DNA of 64,000 nt from Powellomyces hirtus (taxonomy: Eukaryota; Chytridiomycota; Chytridiomycetes; Spizellomycetales; Powellomycetaceae): NCBI GenBank assembly GCA_025526995.1, contig JAHLKG010000019.1, positions 310,001 through 374,000 of the forward strand, read 5' to 3'. Shown here in pieces: positions 20,988 through 32,712 of this stretch. Numbering within the stretch: the first letter of the stretch is position 1; every line of letters begins with the position of its first letter. A model generated the notes under the pieces. The model saw only the letters and a list, made by a program, of their open reading frames with translations, had not been told where the DNA came from and did not search any database. Made by a program: the position numbers and the translations under genes.

Positions 20988-21881
20988 TTAGTTAGGGCGA
21001 ATAGGAGCGGTGCTGGCCTGGATCTTGGGCTTGGTAGTGGCGGCAGGGAGCGGGTTGATCTTCTTGGGTCCACCCACAACCTTAGGGATGTCCTTCTTGG
21101 GTGTGGCCGAGCTCTTGGGTGCACCAGCAGCCTTGTTGTTTTTCTTGGGTGCAGCGGGTTTCTTGGCGGAGGCTTGCTTACGGGCTGTTACGATGTCACG
21201 AGCGAGGACGAGAAGAGCCTTGTGGGTTTGGGAGATGGAGCGTTGCGCGGCAAGGAGATTGGCGAGCATACTGCGCGGGGCGGGGACTTTCTTGGCGGGG
21301 AGCTTTTTGGCAGCTTGTTTGGCCTTGTTCTTGCTGGCGGTGGTGGGCTTTTTGGCGGCGGTGGTGGGCTTTTTGGCGATCTTGGTGGGTGTGGGTTTCT
21401 TGACGGGGGCGGTCTTGTTGTTGCTGTTAGTGGCGGCCTGGGGAGCACGGGCGACGAGGGTCGAGGCTGCGTCCTCGTCTTCGTCTTCGTCCTCCTCGTT
21501 CTCTTCATCAGCATCAACGTCCTCGATGTCACGGGCCGCAAGAGTTACCTCATCCTCATCCTCATCCTCATCATCCTCACCATCCTCCACAGCGTCAAAG
21601 TCACGAGCGGCCAAAACCACCTCCTCTTCATCCGCGTCTACCTCATCCACCTCATTATCGAATCCAGCAACCTCAACGTCTCCGAGATTAGCATCGTCCG
21701 CAACAACGCTGTCGACATCACGCGCAAACATGATGTGTTTCGGAGGCTTGATCGGGTTCGCGCCAATATCGCGGCTGGCGGGGGCGGCGTGGACGCCCAT
21801 CGACATGGTCATTGCTGCGACTAAAGTCGCGAGGACAAATATGAGAGGGAGGGAGAGCGAGAGTCGGTGGAAGTGGACCAT
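20988..21881 (-). CDS. Secreted protein with acidic and lysine-rich halves, function unknown
   Basis: Single exon, 297 aa. A signal peptide (LSLPLIFVLATLVAAMTM) is followed by an acidic half with long Asp/Glu runs and then a Lys/Pro/Ala-rich half built on KKPTTA-type repeats, so the protein is strongly bipolar in charge. Short similar motifs recur between acidic blocks: IMFARDVD, VLAARDFD, TLAARDIE, TLVARAP. They are spaced about 30-40 residues apart and could be processing sites or simply repeat relics. No known domain. The balanced charges suggest self-association or binding to wall polymers or nucleic acid; this is inference only. Confidence 0.75.
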   Translation of the reverse strand: MVHFHRLSLSLPLIFVLATLVAAMTMSMGVHAAPASRDIGANPIKPPKHIMFARDVDSVVADDANLGDVEVAGFDNEVDEVDADEEEVVLAARDFDAVEDGEDDEDEDEDEVTLAARDIEDVDADEENEEDEDEDEDAASTLVARAPQAATNSNNKTAPVKKPTPTKIAKKPTTAAKKPTTASKNKAKQAAKKLPAKKVPAPRSMLANLLAAQRSISQTHKALLVLARDIVTARKQASAKKPAAPKKNNKAAGAPKSSATPKKDIPKVVGGPKKINPLPAATTKPKIQASTAPIRPN

Positions 21882-22980
21882 GTTTGCGGCTGGGTTTCTT
21901 CGTGTGAGGCGAGCTTTTCGGTTGGGGCTGGGGGAAAGGTTGTGGTGTGCGGTTGGTTTGTAGGGGTGTGTGTGGTAAGAAGGGGAGCATCAATCTCTGG
22001 CCTGCTTTTATAGACTTGTCGAACTTTGAGATTTTGCTGATCACCCCATTTTTTCCTAACGGTGGTCCCTCGAGTCCCAGGCTTGCTGGGTCCCTAGTTC
22101 CCTTTCAGCACGTCCATCCTGGGTCTGTACAGGCACAGGGACGATGGCAGACAAGAGGACCGTCCGCGAGCGGGATCGAGGACCTCAAGGGTGAGCATGG
22201 ATTAAACACGACTAAGGGCCAGACGAGCATCAAATCTTCAACCCAGAGTCTATGAAACTTAGGCAGCAGGCCCCCAAGCAAAAACGAGACGCGTGCGCGA
22301 GTTGCTTACGTACACATGTATACATGGCTCCGAACCGCCGTCCGCGCGTGGGAGGGCGCCAAGAAGCCCGCGCTTAGACCTTCAGGATCCCGCTCTTGGA
22401 AAAAATGTACTGATGCATATTCCATTGGGTTTCCCACCCGTGTATGACCTCCCGGCATTTGCATTGAACCGGGGAAATGGACACTGGGTGCGTACTGGGG
22501 CGTGTCCACGAGGGACCCTTTAGCAAATTTCGGACTGACTGAGCAGAGCCCCAACGGGAACTCGGGATCAAAAAGCAGTGCGTCAATTAGAAATACGGCA
22601 AATGAGTTTGTCGGTTCATCTCTTACCAAAATAAAAAACAAATAAAAAGTAAAAAATTAAAACTAAAAAACGACGTTGCACAAGCGCGTCGATAGCAATA
22701 ATATCAGTTTACCAACACCTTCTCGTTCTTATTTTGTTGCAGATTTTCGTATTATACTATTGATAAATGAAAGACTTCGCGAAGACCAGATAACATTATG
22801 GTCTCTTCCCTCACATGTCATGCTTCGGCCATTGGAATGTCTTTTTGTGTCCTCTGACGGCGTTGCGAAGAGGTTGTGCAAACTCTTCCATAGGCGCAAC
22901 CCTTTAGAAAAACCCCAACAAACCTCCCACTCCACTGCAAAGCAGGAAACGAACACGCCAACACGAAACCATAACCAGCA
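21882..22980. other. Intergenic, no gene seen
   Basis: Contains the 5' flank of the charged secreted protein and of the small ORF at 22981. An AT-rich patch with A runs spans about 22620-22670. No supported coding region. Confidence 0.5.
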
Positions 22981-23232
22981 ATGCTAGACAAACTGACAAA
23001 ATTAGCATCCAAATCCACCGAGACGCTGGTGGTTGGTAGAGACTCGATGAGCAGTAAGAACGAAAAAGAAGAGGCAACATCAGTTAAAGCACCGCCCCCA
23101 CTACCGCCGGCAACGCACGACGATCAGAAACAGCAGCAGAAAAAGAATGCGGCAAAAAAGGACAAGGGCGGCAAGCTGCAGCAGCAGAGCGATCAGATGG
23201 AGGCGGAGCTGGACAAATTGGGTTATTTCTGA
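22981..23232 (+). CDS. Small hypothetical protein (83 aa)
   Basis: Intronless ORF with ATG in a favourable AGCAATG context. It is rich in Lys, Gln, Pro and Glu, with a PPPLPPATHDD turn and a KKNAAKKDKGGK basic run, ending MEAELDKLGYF. No signal peptide, membrane helix or recognised family. It ends about 280 bases from the convergent end of eIF2D. The composition suggests a disordered, nucleic-acid- or protein-binding peptide, but this may also be a chance ORF. Confidence 0.4.
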   Translation: MLDKLTKLASKSTETLVVGRDSMSSKNEKEEATSVKAPPPLPPATHDDQKQQQKKNAAKKDKGGKLQQQSDQMEAELDKLGYF

Positions 23233-23511
23233 GACGAACCAAAGAACGATAGGAGAGCACTTGACGGTGTTGGTTCTGTAGTCAAGTGGTGGTTCCCAGT
23301 CTATGTCGAACGCCAGGCAACGAGGGACTGATGATGCAGGGAGAACTGTGCAGGCAGAACTGCAAAAGGCAAACATTCCATAGCAAGTCGGTTTGATGTG
23401 GGGGAGGATAGACCTCCCATATACATATATTTGAGATCGACCGTCTCAGCTATGTTCCAAAATACATTTCCAGGGGCGCATCAGCACCAATCTGTAAGCG
23501 CAGAGAACGCT

Positions 23512-26007
23512 TCACTTTCCCTTCTTCACTTTACATACAATTTCCACAAACCGGCTGTTGCCGCCCGTGAACGGCACGCCGTATTCCTTTTCCAGGACCG
23601 CGCAGACTTCCTTCACTTTGCTGCCCTGGACCATGACTTCGTAGAAGGGCGTGGTGTTGGCTTTTGCTGGGAGCGGTGTGACTATTGGGATTGAACAGAT
23701 TATGATGTGAATGGGAATGAGTCAATACAGGAGGAACAAGAAACAGAAAACAGAGGTCACGTTTATCTTTGAAGCCGCTGTTCCCGTCTGGTTGTAATGC
23801 ATACCTGAAGTACTGCTTGCGCATCGGATCTTTAGATGTCCAGCCAGATCCTCAGGGTTGATCAAAAATGCCTCCATGCCGCTCAATCTCGTAACGGATT
23901 TACGGCCCTGCCGTTGTTCCACTATGATTTGAATGGATTTTGGTGATCCTTTGCGGAACTCTGGTTCCAAGCCTGGGGCGCGCAACTCGTGGAATGGCTG
24001 CATCTTCTGCATCAGTCTGTCCAATAATTCCGAGATCGTCAGCTCTCAATTTGACCAGGATGTCAGTAAGGGTGCATCCAATTTCAGACTCCTTACCTTG
24101 TAACAATGGCATCCCGCTCCAGATAATCGATCGTGTTGTATTCGTCCTTATTCAATATAGCATCGACAATATATGGATCCATTCTGACCAGTCTCGGGTT
24201 CTTAGGGTCGACAAGCTTTTTTGACGTGGCGTACTCATTGATAGTTTCGCGCACGTCTGCAGCTGTGTACAGCGTGTCCTTACTGTGATGCAAGTATAAC
24301 TGGCTGGTTAGCAAAGTCTCACAAAGATCCATCTTCGATCGGTTGGTGATAATGTGGTATACCTTCTTCCAATCTCTTCAAATAACCGTTCCTGCTTAGG
24401 CGAGGCTTTGTATAACTTTATGATGGACATGACAGCCCCGACTGGAGTTTTTCCATTCGGTGCATTGCGGGAAGCGTGGGTGGCTCCGTCGGTTCCATTA
24501 GTGCTGGCTAAGACGTCTTTTGTGGGACTTCCATCACCTGCGACTTTCAGTGGGGCCGCAAAGTCTAGGATTCTATATAGGAGCGTGTCACAGATCAGTT
24601 AAAATCGAATTGGACCGTCCATCTTTGATGAGGTAGAGCAAACGCACTGCGGATGTTGTCGATTAACGCTCATGAGTATCGTTTCCCCTCCGCGTTCCTT
24701 CAGCTTCATGAGTCCTCGCTTCTCCATCGCCTTTAGAAACTTGCCAACCTTCTTGTACGAAGAATGCTTGATGTCGAGATGGGTGCCGAGCGGTCGGCTA
24801 GGTAAAATGTAGCTGGAGTAAAGCAAGCTGGATGCCATCGGGAGGAGTTTTGGGTCGTCCGGAAGTCTTGATTTCAGGACTGTAAACAGAGCTTCCTCTA
24901 GTACGTGGTCCATTTCTGCCGTGGTACTTTGCGAAACTGCAAGAGTATCTTCCTTCTGCGGAGTGGGCTTCTGTACAACGGCTTTGGCAGATCCTATTGA
25001 TCCACCGTCGTCGGTCGAGAGGCTCTCCACTGACTGCAGCAGTTCTGTCGCCGGCGAAGTGGCGGCTGACGGGTCATAGGAGACTTCACTCCACGATCCA
25101 CTGGTGTCTCCGTCTAGAGCTGCAAAAGCATGGGTAAGTACGACAAGTGAGGGTCAAATTCGGCGGCGCGCGAACGGAACTCACACTCAAGGAATTCTGG
25201 TGGCTCAGACTTGTCACCATGGGCCCATAGTTGGTCTCCGAAGGTGTGAAGCACATGCATAGCCTTTCCCCGCATCGCATAGCCATTCTCCTTGATCGCG
25301 TCACTCGATGTCGCCATGGTGCCGACAGCCATCGGTATTCTGTTGCGAAGTCAACCAGTGATAACATCAGAACCTCTGCTGTTTAAAATGCATCCATGAA
25401 ACAGGATGACAATACGTACAAGCTACCTCTTACGGTGACAGCGGCCAGATCACCATACTGGAAGTCTCCGAAGCCCTCTACCGGAACGACGACTCCAGGT
25501 AACATGAGATCTATAGACATGCCCGGGGATTAGCATTTCGGACAGTCCTCCAGCGCGAGTATGCGACGCACTAACCAGCTCCATCAAACAGCTTCTGCAG
25601 CACCGGTCCATGTGTCACGATCGTCGGTAGCATGCCGGGGATCTTCCATAGTGTATATACTGTTTCAAGCAGGAGACCATAAGTTCCTTAGCCTTGGTGA
25701 CATTCCCTTGCATGGCTTTCCGTTATCACACAACAAACCAACCAGTGGGATATATGCAATCGTCCAAATCTTTCCACAGAATCGGTTGTCCGTCAACCGA
25801 GTACAGTGTGCCCTGTTCGCCCGAGTGTGCAATAAACTTGCTGACGCTGACCTCGCCACCGTCTTTGCCTTCCTTCACAGGCACAAGTTCCTGCACGGCC
25901 TCCTCTGTGGCGCCTGGGAACTCGGCCAGCAGCTCGGTGCGCAGCCTCCTCCTGTCTGAGGAGCGAACCTGCGACTGAGGTTTTGTGTGGAATGCCTTCT
26001 TGAACAT
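23512..26007 (-). CDS. TMA64: Translation initiation factor 2D (ligatin / Tma64)
   Basis: Nine exons on the minus strand: 25743-26007, 25576-25659, 25420-25510, 25185-25339, 24648-25119, 24363-24572, 24097-24282, 23805-24016, 23512-23681; 614 aa (human eIF2D 584). The N-terminus MFKKAF and SSDRRRLR match eIF2D, followed by a PUA-type region (LMLPGVVVP, MRGKAMHVLHTFGDQLW), a central winged-helix/SWIB-like part (KKLVDPKNPRLVRMDPY) and a C-terminal SUI1 domain (VTRLSGMEAFLINPEDLAGH). eIF2D acts in the cytoplasm on 40S subunits, in tRNA delivery and in recycling post-termination complexes. Phase is conserved at each junction. It shares a 173-bp divergent promoter with the Fmp52-like gene. Confidence 0.93.
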
Positions 26008-26180
26008 TTGTCTTGCTTTTTGTTGAAACTTCTGTTTGAGCAATGAGAATATCGATATCCAGTTTCACGACGACGCCAGCCACACCGCGTCGTCATTGTC
26101 GGGATTGACAGCATTCTCCATTCCCCGCCTGCTCTCCCTTCTTTCATTATCGTTTCCCCCCAACATCATAACTTGCAAAC

Positions 26181-27052
26181 ATGTCTAGCCCAACATCAGT
26201 ATCCTCCGTCAAGCACGCTGCCGTCATCATGGGTGCCACTGGTAGGTAGTCTGCAGGGTTCGTTGTTCTCTTCAAGTTGTCTCAGTTCATAAGGTCCCAT
26301 GGCTCACTATCGATTGTCACTTCGTAGGCGCCGTCGGAAAAGCTGTCGTCCGAGAGGTGATGGAAGCAAGCAACTTTACAAAAGTTACGCTACTCCTGCG
26401 CCGAGAGCTCGACTACAATGGACCCAACAAAGAGAAGATGCAGCAAAAGATTGTAGACTTTGATAACCTTGACGAGAACCTCCTTGCTGGACACGAGTAA
26501 GTTTCCGCGGAGTGCGAAAGACAACAGAATCTCTGATTTGCTGAAACTCTTAACTTTAGCGTATTCTTCTGCACATTTGGTACTACCCGGGCACAAGCCG
26601 GGTCCGCTGAAGCTTTCGAGAAAATTGATCGAGACTATGTCCTGAACGCCGCCAAGCTCTTCAAGTCGGCCAACGCATCTACTCCACTCCACTTCCTCTA
26701 CTGCTCTTCTGGAGGGGCAAAAGCAAACTCATGGTTCCTTTACCCCCGCGTTAAGGGGCAGATTGAGGAGGGTCTCAAGGCGCTCAAGTTTGCCCAATGC
26801 AGTATCTTCCGACCGGCTTTCTTGCTGCCAGAGGAGAAGCGGAACCATTCGAGGATGGCTGAGGACTTGGTGCATCCCATCATGAACAGTGGCTTTGGAA
26901 AATGGACTGGCTTCTCCACCCCTGTGGGAGCGGTGGCAAAGGCGATGCGCGTCTGGGCTCTGGGCGAGGGAGAAGTCAAGCCAACTGATGTGAAGGAGCT
27001 CTCCCGCACCTTTGAGAACAAGGAGATTTTGGCTATGGCGGAGAGCCAGTGA
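26181..27052 (+). CDS. FMP52: Fmp52/TIP30-like NAD(P)-binding protein
   Basis: Three exons: 26181-26241, 26328-26496, 26560-27052; 240 aa. It is an atypical short-chain dehydrogenase fold: the glycine-rich dinucleotide motif is GATGAVGKAV (residues 19-28), then KVTLLLRREL, VFFCTFGTTRAQAGS, LHFLYCSSGGAKANSW and YPRVKGQIEEGL, matching the SS-G-...-Y-x3-K pattern of HTATIP2/TIP30 and yeast Fmp52. In yeast the protein is mitochondrial outer membrane associated; human TIP30 is a kinase-importin regulator. Substrate unknown. Starts 173 bp from the eIF2D start, on the other strand. Confidence 0.88.
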
Positions 27053-27368
27053 TGTTGGCATTCCTGAAAATGCCGTTCTTGGGGCAGCATTCATTTCATA
27101 GTTTTGTTCGTAATTTTCTTCAGACTAGTCAATACATATATAGTACTTCGCAGCTTTGCTTCAAAGACACTGGACTTGGTAACGGACATCGAATTAGATT
27201 AAGCTTGGCTTGTTAGTGGGCCGAAATTACTGTGGGACATGTTAACACCGTAGCCTAAACCAAAAATCAATGTCATGCGGGCGCATCAATGGATTGTTAC
27301 CAGCTATTTGTTCTGGGGAGAGCTAGACCTAAGCAGCTACATCTATACGGCGAGCAAAGTCAGGGGGT
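27053..27368. other. Convergent 3' flanks
   Basis: Lies between the end of the Fmp52-like gene and the end of the NPHP3-like gene. No coding content was found. Confidence 0.5.
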
Positions 27369-30153
27369 CTATTCTTCGACAGCGTGATATGACTGGGGAC
27401 TATCAGCTACGGAAGGTTCAACCTTTTTGACTCGAGAGGAGGCTGGCTCAGGGGCAGAGGTTTCGCTAGAGTGCTGCGGAGATTGGCATCGGTCTTCTGA
27501 ATCCGCACCGAGGGATGCTGCTCGAGCCTGGAGACGGGCTAAATCAATAGGAGATAATGCAGCTACAACGTCCGATCTCTCAATCCACGAGTTTAATGCA
27601 GTTCCATCTCCCCCGCGTGCAAGCATCCACGCTATTTCGGTCTGGATCCATTCAGTCGACTTTTTATTGCCTCCCTGTTCTTTCAACAAGGTTTTCAATG
27701 CCGCTGCAACATCTCTCAACACACCAGTCTGACGCTTCTGCGTCGCAATATATCGGGTCCCCACTACCTCAAAAGCCGCAGGATGCGCGAACCCAACCGT
27801 ACTTCCGTGTGGTGACACCGCAAGGATCCCCGCCTGTTCCAAACCCTGCAGAATGCCAATCCAGGTCCGATGCGGGATGCCCAAGAGCTTGATCATAAGC
27901 CACTGCGGACACTGTCCCTGTCGTGTAGCCCACACGATCGCCAAGGTCCCCGCGACGGGGTTCGTAGTGCCATCCGATGCACTGGGCAGGTTGAGAGCGA
28001 GGGGGATGGGGTCAGAGGACGGATACACAAGGTCAGACTGTTCAAACCCGAATTTTTCTTCCACTGCGGTGAGGTACGTTGTCAAAACGGTCACACGACC
28101 CCGCGTGACAGCGCATCCGTGCGTGAGGACAAACGGATCCGTCGCAAGTGGCTGATTGCGGGGGTTGCCCACGTCGGATGGTGATACGGGTGGGCGGGTA
28201 ACTGCGAGAAGCTGAGAGCGCAATGCGGGTGCGGGGTGAGGAAGCGCGAAATGGGTCCAGTCGGATCGGGCAGTCATGGTGCCTTGAAAGGGTTTGGAGC
28301 TGGTGACAATTATCGTGGTGCCCGTGGGGAGTTGATTGGAATGCGGGATCCAGGTGGTGGGGTTGGCGTCGAGGTAGTCTACACCACACACGAGAATGGT
28401 TGTTGGCATGCGGGGCGGTGTAACGAGAGCAGCGTGGAATGCGGCTACTGCCTCTTCGAGACTTGTGACAGGCTTTGTTACAGCGCTCAAAGCCTGGGTA
28501 AGACTTGCAAGCACCGCGACCGCGTCCATACTCTGATGACCCAACCCGCAAAAATATGGAATAATCTGACGTCCACGACGCTCTGCTGCTGTTGCCCACG
28601 ACGCCGCAAACGACGTTGCCCCATACCCACTGATGGCCAGAACGCCCATCGCTGAATCCAACCGCGCGGCATGCTGTTCATGCAGGGTGACCACAGCCTC
28701 GGCTGCGATCCGCCGCATCATTAACACACTACTCGAGTCATTACTGCAGTCTCTGGTAGTTGACTCTCGACCAATCCACCGCTCAAGATCCTCCGTCATG
28801 AATCCCGACAGCTCCGAAATAGACTCGTACACACGGACTAAGACGTGCCGCGCTTTCAAAACTCGGAGTAGCTCGGTCCAGGACTCATCCGTGTCTTCCC
28901 CAGTGTTTAAAGCGACAACACTGCCCCACTCCTCAGGAACCGCAGCTTCCTCCGCAGCGCATCTTGGGCTACGCACGTATACAACCGCACACCCACGCTC
29001 TGTCGACCGAATGCCTGCCACAATCTCCATTTCGACCGCGGACTGTAGCGCACTACCACCCGCATCATCAAGCACGTCGTCCACAGACACACTCCCGGGC
29101 GCCATATCCCGCGCGTCGTTCAAATCAGGTCTCCATCCCCGTGGACCACCCACAATACCCATAAAGTACGGACGCGTTTTAATTTCGGTGACTGCGGATC
29201 CGAGAGTGGATGGGTCGGAGGGTGTGTAGGGTGGCAAGGCGGCGCTGAATCATAAACATCAGTGTCGGAAGATAAACGTTTAGTATGAGCGAAGAGGCTT
29301 ACCGAAAATCAACATAATCTACGGCAATGTCCGCGCGGGCGCCAGATTCTCGTGCCCGGGGGAAAATGTCCGAATCAATTACTTTCCGCTCATGCTACAT
29401 GAATGCGAAAAATATCCAGTCAACAAAGGTTTAGACCGCAAGTCTGCATTTCCAATGTGGGGGACCCATACATCGAGGGTAACTGCCGTCGTGACAAACA
29501 CCGAAACGGCAGGGCGGAAGGTTTGCCCTTGTGGTTTTCGTGGTGCGGTACTGATGCGTTGGTGCGAGTTCGCCTGTAGCTCCGCAGGCTTTTGGGCTGT
29601 CCCTGCCTTTGGTTTCAACACCGGTAGCGCCTGCATCGAGACTGGTGACTGCAAAATCTCATTTCCCGGCTGATCGCGCGGGCCCACCACGAGCGGGGCC
29701 GGTTTCCGGGGATTTCGAACCGCATGAGGGCCCTTGATGTTGGTTGTCGATGTTGCTGAAGGTGCTGGTACTGGGGAATTTGGATTTGAATTTGACTCTT
29801 GCAACGGCGGCTGTGATTCGATTGATATCGGTGATTGCAGAGTTTCAGAGCCCGGGTTGTCTCGTGGGAGAAAGGGCACAGAGAGCTGAGATAGGGGTTT
29901 CCGCGGCGGTTGTTCCCGAGCTGCTGCTGTCGAGTCGTTGTCGGCGGTGGTGGGAGGTGGTGGTGGCGATGCTGTGGCAAATATGGTTTTAGCACATAAA
30001 TTTTATATGGATGCTGTTCAATTCACATCAACCTTTTGTATCCGCAGAAGCGACAACCTGTGGACTTGTTGTTACCGCATCTTTCTCTTTCTGCACAACA
30101 GCGGCTTTGCCAGCGGCAGGCGCTCCGGCTCTTGTCGATGCACCACAACCCAT
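27369..30153 (-). CDS. NPHP3-like STAND protein with an N-myristoylation motif and degenerate P-loop
   Basis: Four exons: 30033-30153, 29472-29971, 29303-29394, 27369-29244; 862 aa. MGCGAS at the start fits N-myristoylation (Gly2) with adjacent palmitoylation (Cys3), as in nephrocystin-3. A Pro/Gln-rich linker holds two near-identical motifs (PRDNPGSETLQSPIS and PRDQPGNEILQSPVS). From residue ~198, VFVTTAVTLDHERKVID and RPYFMGIVGGPRGWRP match the domain found ahead of NACHT/STAND ATPases (DUF4062; 'SSTF..ER' and 'RYGW' motifs). Near residue 440 the P-loop position reads SGYGATSFAASW, lacking GK[ST]; Walker B near 520 is ILVCGVDYLD. The C-terminus resembles helical STAND regions, without TPRs. 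Likely a membrane-tethered scaffold, possibly ciliary. Exon 1 uses a weak GTTGAT donor. Confidence 0.75.
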
Positions 30154-30885
30154 TCTTTTTAGTTAGAGAACCTCTATATCTGCCTGTGGACAGTCAATCG
30201 TAGACACACGCAAGTGCTCCGACGCGTGCGTAACGTTTCTATTCCGAACGTAAATGAAAACGTGATTTCAGAAGAATCTAAGCAGACGGAACTGCTGACT
30301 TTGGCATAAAACTCCAGATGTCGCAGAAAAGTATTTTTAGACGTTGTAGTCGGAGATATGTTTGAAAAAGAGACTGAGCAGAGGAAGCGCGCGCACAAGC
30401 GCGTGGCGCAGTCTGGAAAGCCTCGCGCTTTCATGACGATTGCTCCGGTAATGTGTGGCGATGAATTATCACCAGCGCTGTCTTTCGTTGACAAAAAGCA
30501 GAAACATTTTATCGTATCTTCGCTTTCTGATGTAGCTCAGGCTGTGGGCAACTTTATGTCTAATTGCGTACTGCGGCAGTTTCAATGTAGTCATTGCCAA
30601 GTAAGCAAGCAGAACGCTATGGGTTGGAATGTCGGGGGTTTCGTAAGAAGGGGGTTCTGAACATTAAAAGAAAAACGACGCTCAACATTTGCGCGAATTA
30701 CATACTGCCGCTTTTTGCTAAACTGTGAACCCGATGGTTGAGAGCTGGAAGCGCGGAACAATAATCATTTTGAACTGACACGACCTACACGGTGGGTAAA
30801 ATATATAAAAGAATGAAGCAGTGTTCTGCCTACGTGTTCTGCCTGCTTACGTGTTCTGCCTGCCTCTCTATGTGCCTGCCTGCCT
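30154..30885. other. Intergenic with one weak 100-codon ORF
   Basis: 5' flank of the NPHP3-like gene and 3' flank of the membrane-protein gene. A plus-strand ORF with ATG at 30358, ending 30660, has a basic start (KRAHKRVAQSGKPR) and a CSHC pair, but no recognised family and no neighbour support. Confidence 0.35.
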
Positions 30886-32712
30886 CTATGTGATATCATC
30901 CAGCCCCACATTGTCAAACCCACGATGGGTCTGTGTATCTGGCCCCGGGGATGGCGGGGGTGGGGGAAGCGCTGGGTGCGCGGTTTTAAGTTTGCGAATG
31001 TTGGGCAAGGACGGGCGATGTTTGTGTTTCGCGGGTGAGAGTCGTCGTGTTGAATCTGTAAAAGAGGTGACTGAGCCGGTGCGTTGTCCCAGTCTTGGTG
31101 GCGGTGGGAGAGAGTTTTGACCACCCGCACTACCATCCGCAGGTTGATTTTTCAGCTTCTCCTCTTCCTCGCCGCGCTCATCCAATTTATTCATCTCGGC
31201 AAATTTGATAATGGTAGGCGACGGTTTGAGGATGCTCCCAATGGAGGCGAGCGACGTGCTGTGGGCGACCGCGGACCCTTTGCGGATGATTTTGCCACCG
31301 ATGGAACTGAGTTTGCGGAACACAACCAATGCGGTGGAGACTTCTTCCGAGGAGATGGGGCGGAACTCGAGAAAGGTGTCGTCGATCCCGCGGGATTTGA
31401 TTGACCGCCAGAGGACGAGCACTTGGATCACAAAGTCGATGCCTAGTACGTAGTCCAACTGCGAAAGTGCCAGCAAGGTAGATGGTGAGATGGAGAGGGT
31501 GGTTGCTGTGAGTTGATGGGGAGGGGCTGACCGAGGAGTTGTGGAGGTAGAATAGACTTACGATGATCCAAAAAGAAATCCTCCACTTTGCTTGCCTTAT
31601 CATCGACTCAGCGACCACAACCAGATACACGGCCCCCAGGACATTCATAACACACTTTTGCATCGTACTCTGGAACACAAACAGGATCCGCCCACCCGTC
31701 TTTCTAAACTCTGCCACCGAGGCCGGTTCGTTCGCATCGCCCACCATTTCCCCTCCTCCTCCCTCCCCACCGCCGCCCGCTCCTGCCTTCCAACTCGCCG
31801 TGCCCACCCCGCTCATCATCTGCCTACTCTTCCCCGCCGTCTTCTCATTATCAAAATACTCGGTCATGACCGTTTTCAGCTGCGAGCTCAACAACGCCAA
31901 CAGCAACGCATCAAATAACCAAATCGCCAACAAATTCCACACCAACGTTGCGCGGAACCACCATACGTAGATGGAGAGCGTCGTAAAGTGGTGCGTGGCG
32001 ATCACCGTGAGGATGAATCCGATCCCCGTGCGGAACATGTAGAGCAACATTTGCGCCCGGTGGGACCGGGAGAGGCGCAGCGCCTGCCGCGTCCAGAAGG
32101 GAATCGCAGAGTCGTCGTTCCACGGAACAGCGGGGACGAGCTCGGCGCAAGCCCGCGAGGTGCTGATTGTGTGCGCCGCTGGAACACCATACACACCCAT
32201 CACGTTTAAGTCAGATCACAAAACCCGGAAAGACACCGCACACATAAACCCCTATCATTTTTTATTAACTTTTTGTTCTTACCGATGAGTAACACTGAGT
32301 AAAACATGACCATGTGCACCCGCATCTTCCAAATCTCATCCACATAGATAACGGAGAGGTGACACGCCGCCGACATGCACGCGTGGAACAAGTCTCCAAC
32401 CATGCGTATCCGGAGCGGGCCCTTGATTTTGTCTTTGTAGCGGAGCAGGACGACTACGTAGTTGACCGCTACAACAAGATCCGAAACGCACAACACACAA
32501 GTGATCGTTTAGGAATGGCCTCTGATCGTCAACAACTGTTGACTCTCATTACTACGCATACCTGCCACAGCCGCCAACACGGTATGCGCAATCTTGGCCG
32601 TCCTCATTTGTTCCGTATCACTACAATTTTGGATCCACGAGAGGGCATCGCATAAGCCCGTGCCCCATGTCGGCTCCGGGCTGCGCCGTGTTGGAACGGC
32701 CGTCTCTCCCAT
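30886..32712 (-). CDS. Multi-pass membrane protein, possibly seven helices, family unknown
   Basis: Four exons: 32562-32712, 32283-32468, 31562-32178, 30886-31458; 508 aa. About seven hydrophobic segments follow in order: IAHTVLAAVAAVNYVVVLL, ACMSAACHLSVIY, RVHMVMFYSVLLIG, YMFRTGIGFILTVIATHHF, a long YVWWFRATLVWNLLAIWLFD, CVMNVLGAVYLVVVAES and ISFWIILDYVLGIDFVIQVL. A glycine-rich loop sits between helices 5 and 6. The N-terminus is short with an Asn-Cys-Ser; the C-terminal ~150 residues are cytosol-like with Ser/Pro/Arg-rich basic patches. The layout resembles a receptor, but no family motif is seen. Phase holds across all junctions; the start is the second in-frame candidate, the first being GTG. 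Confidence 0.75.
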
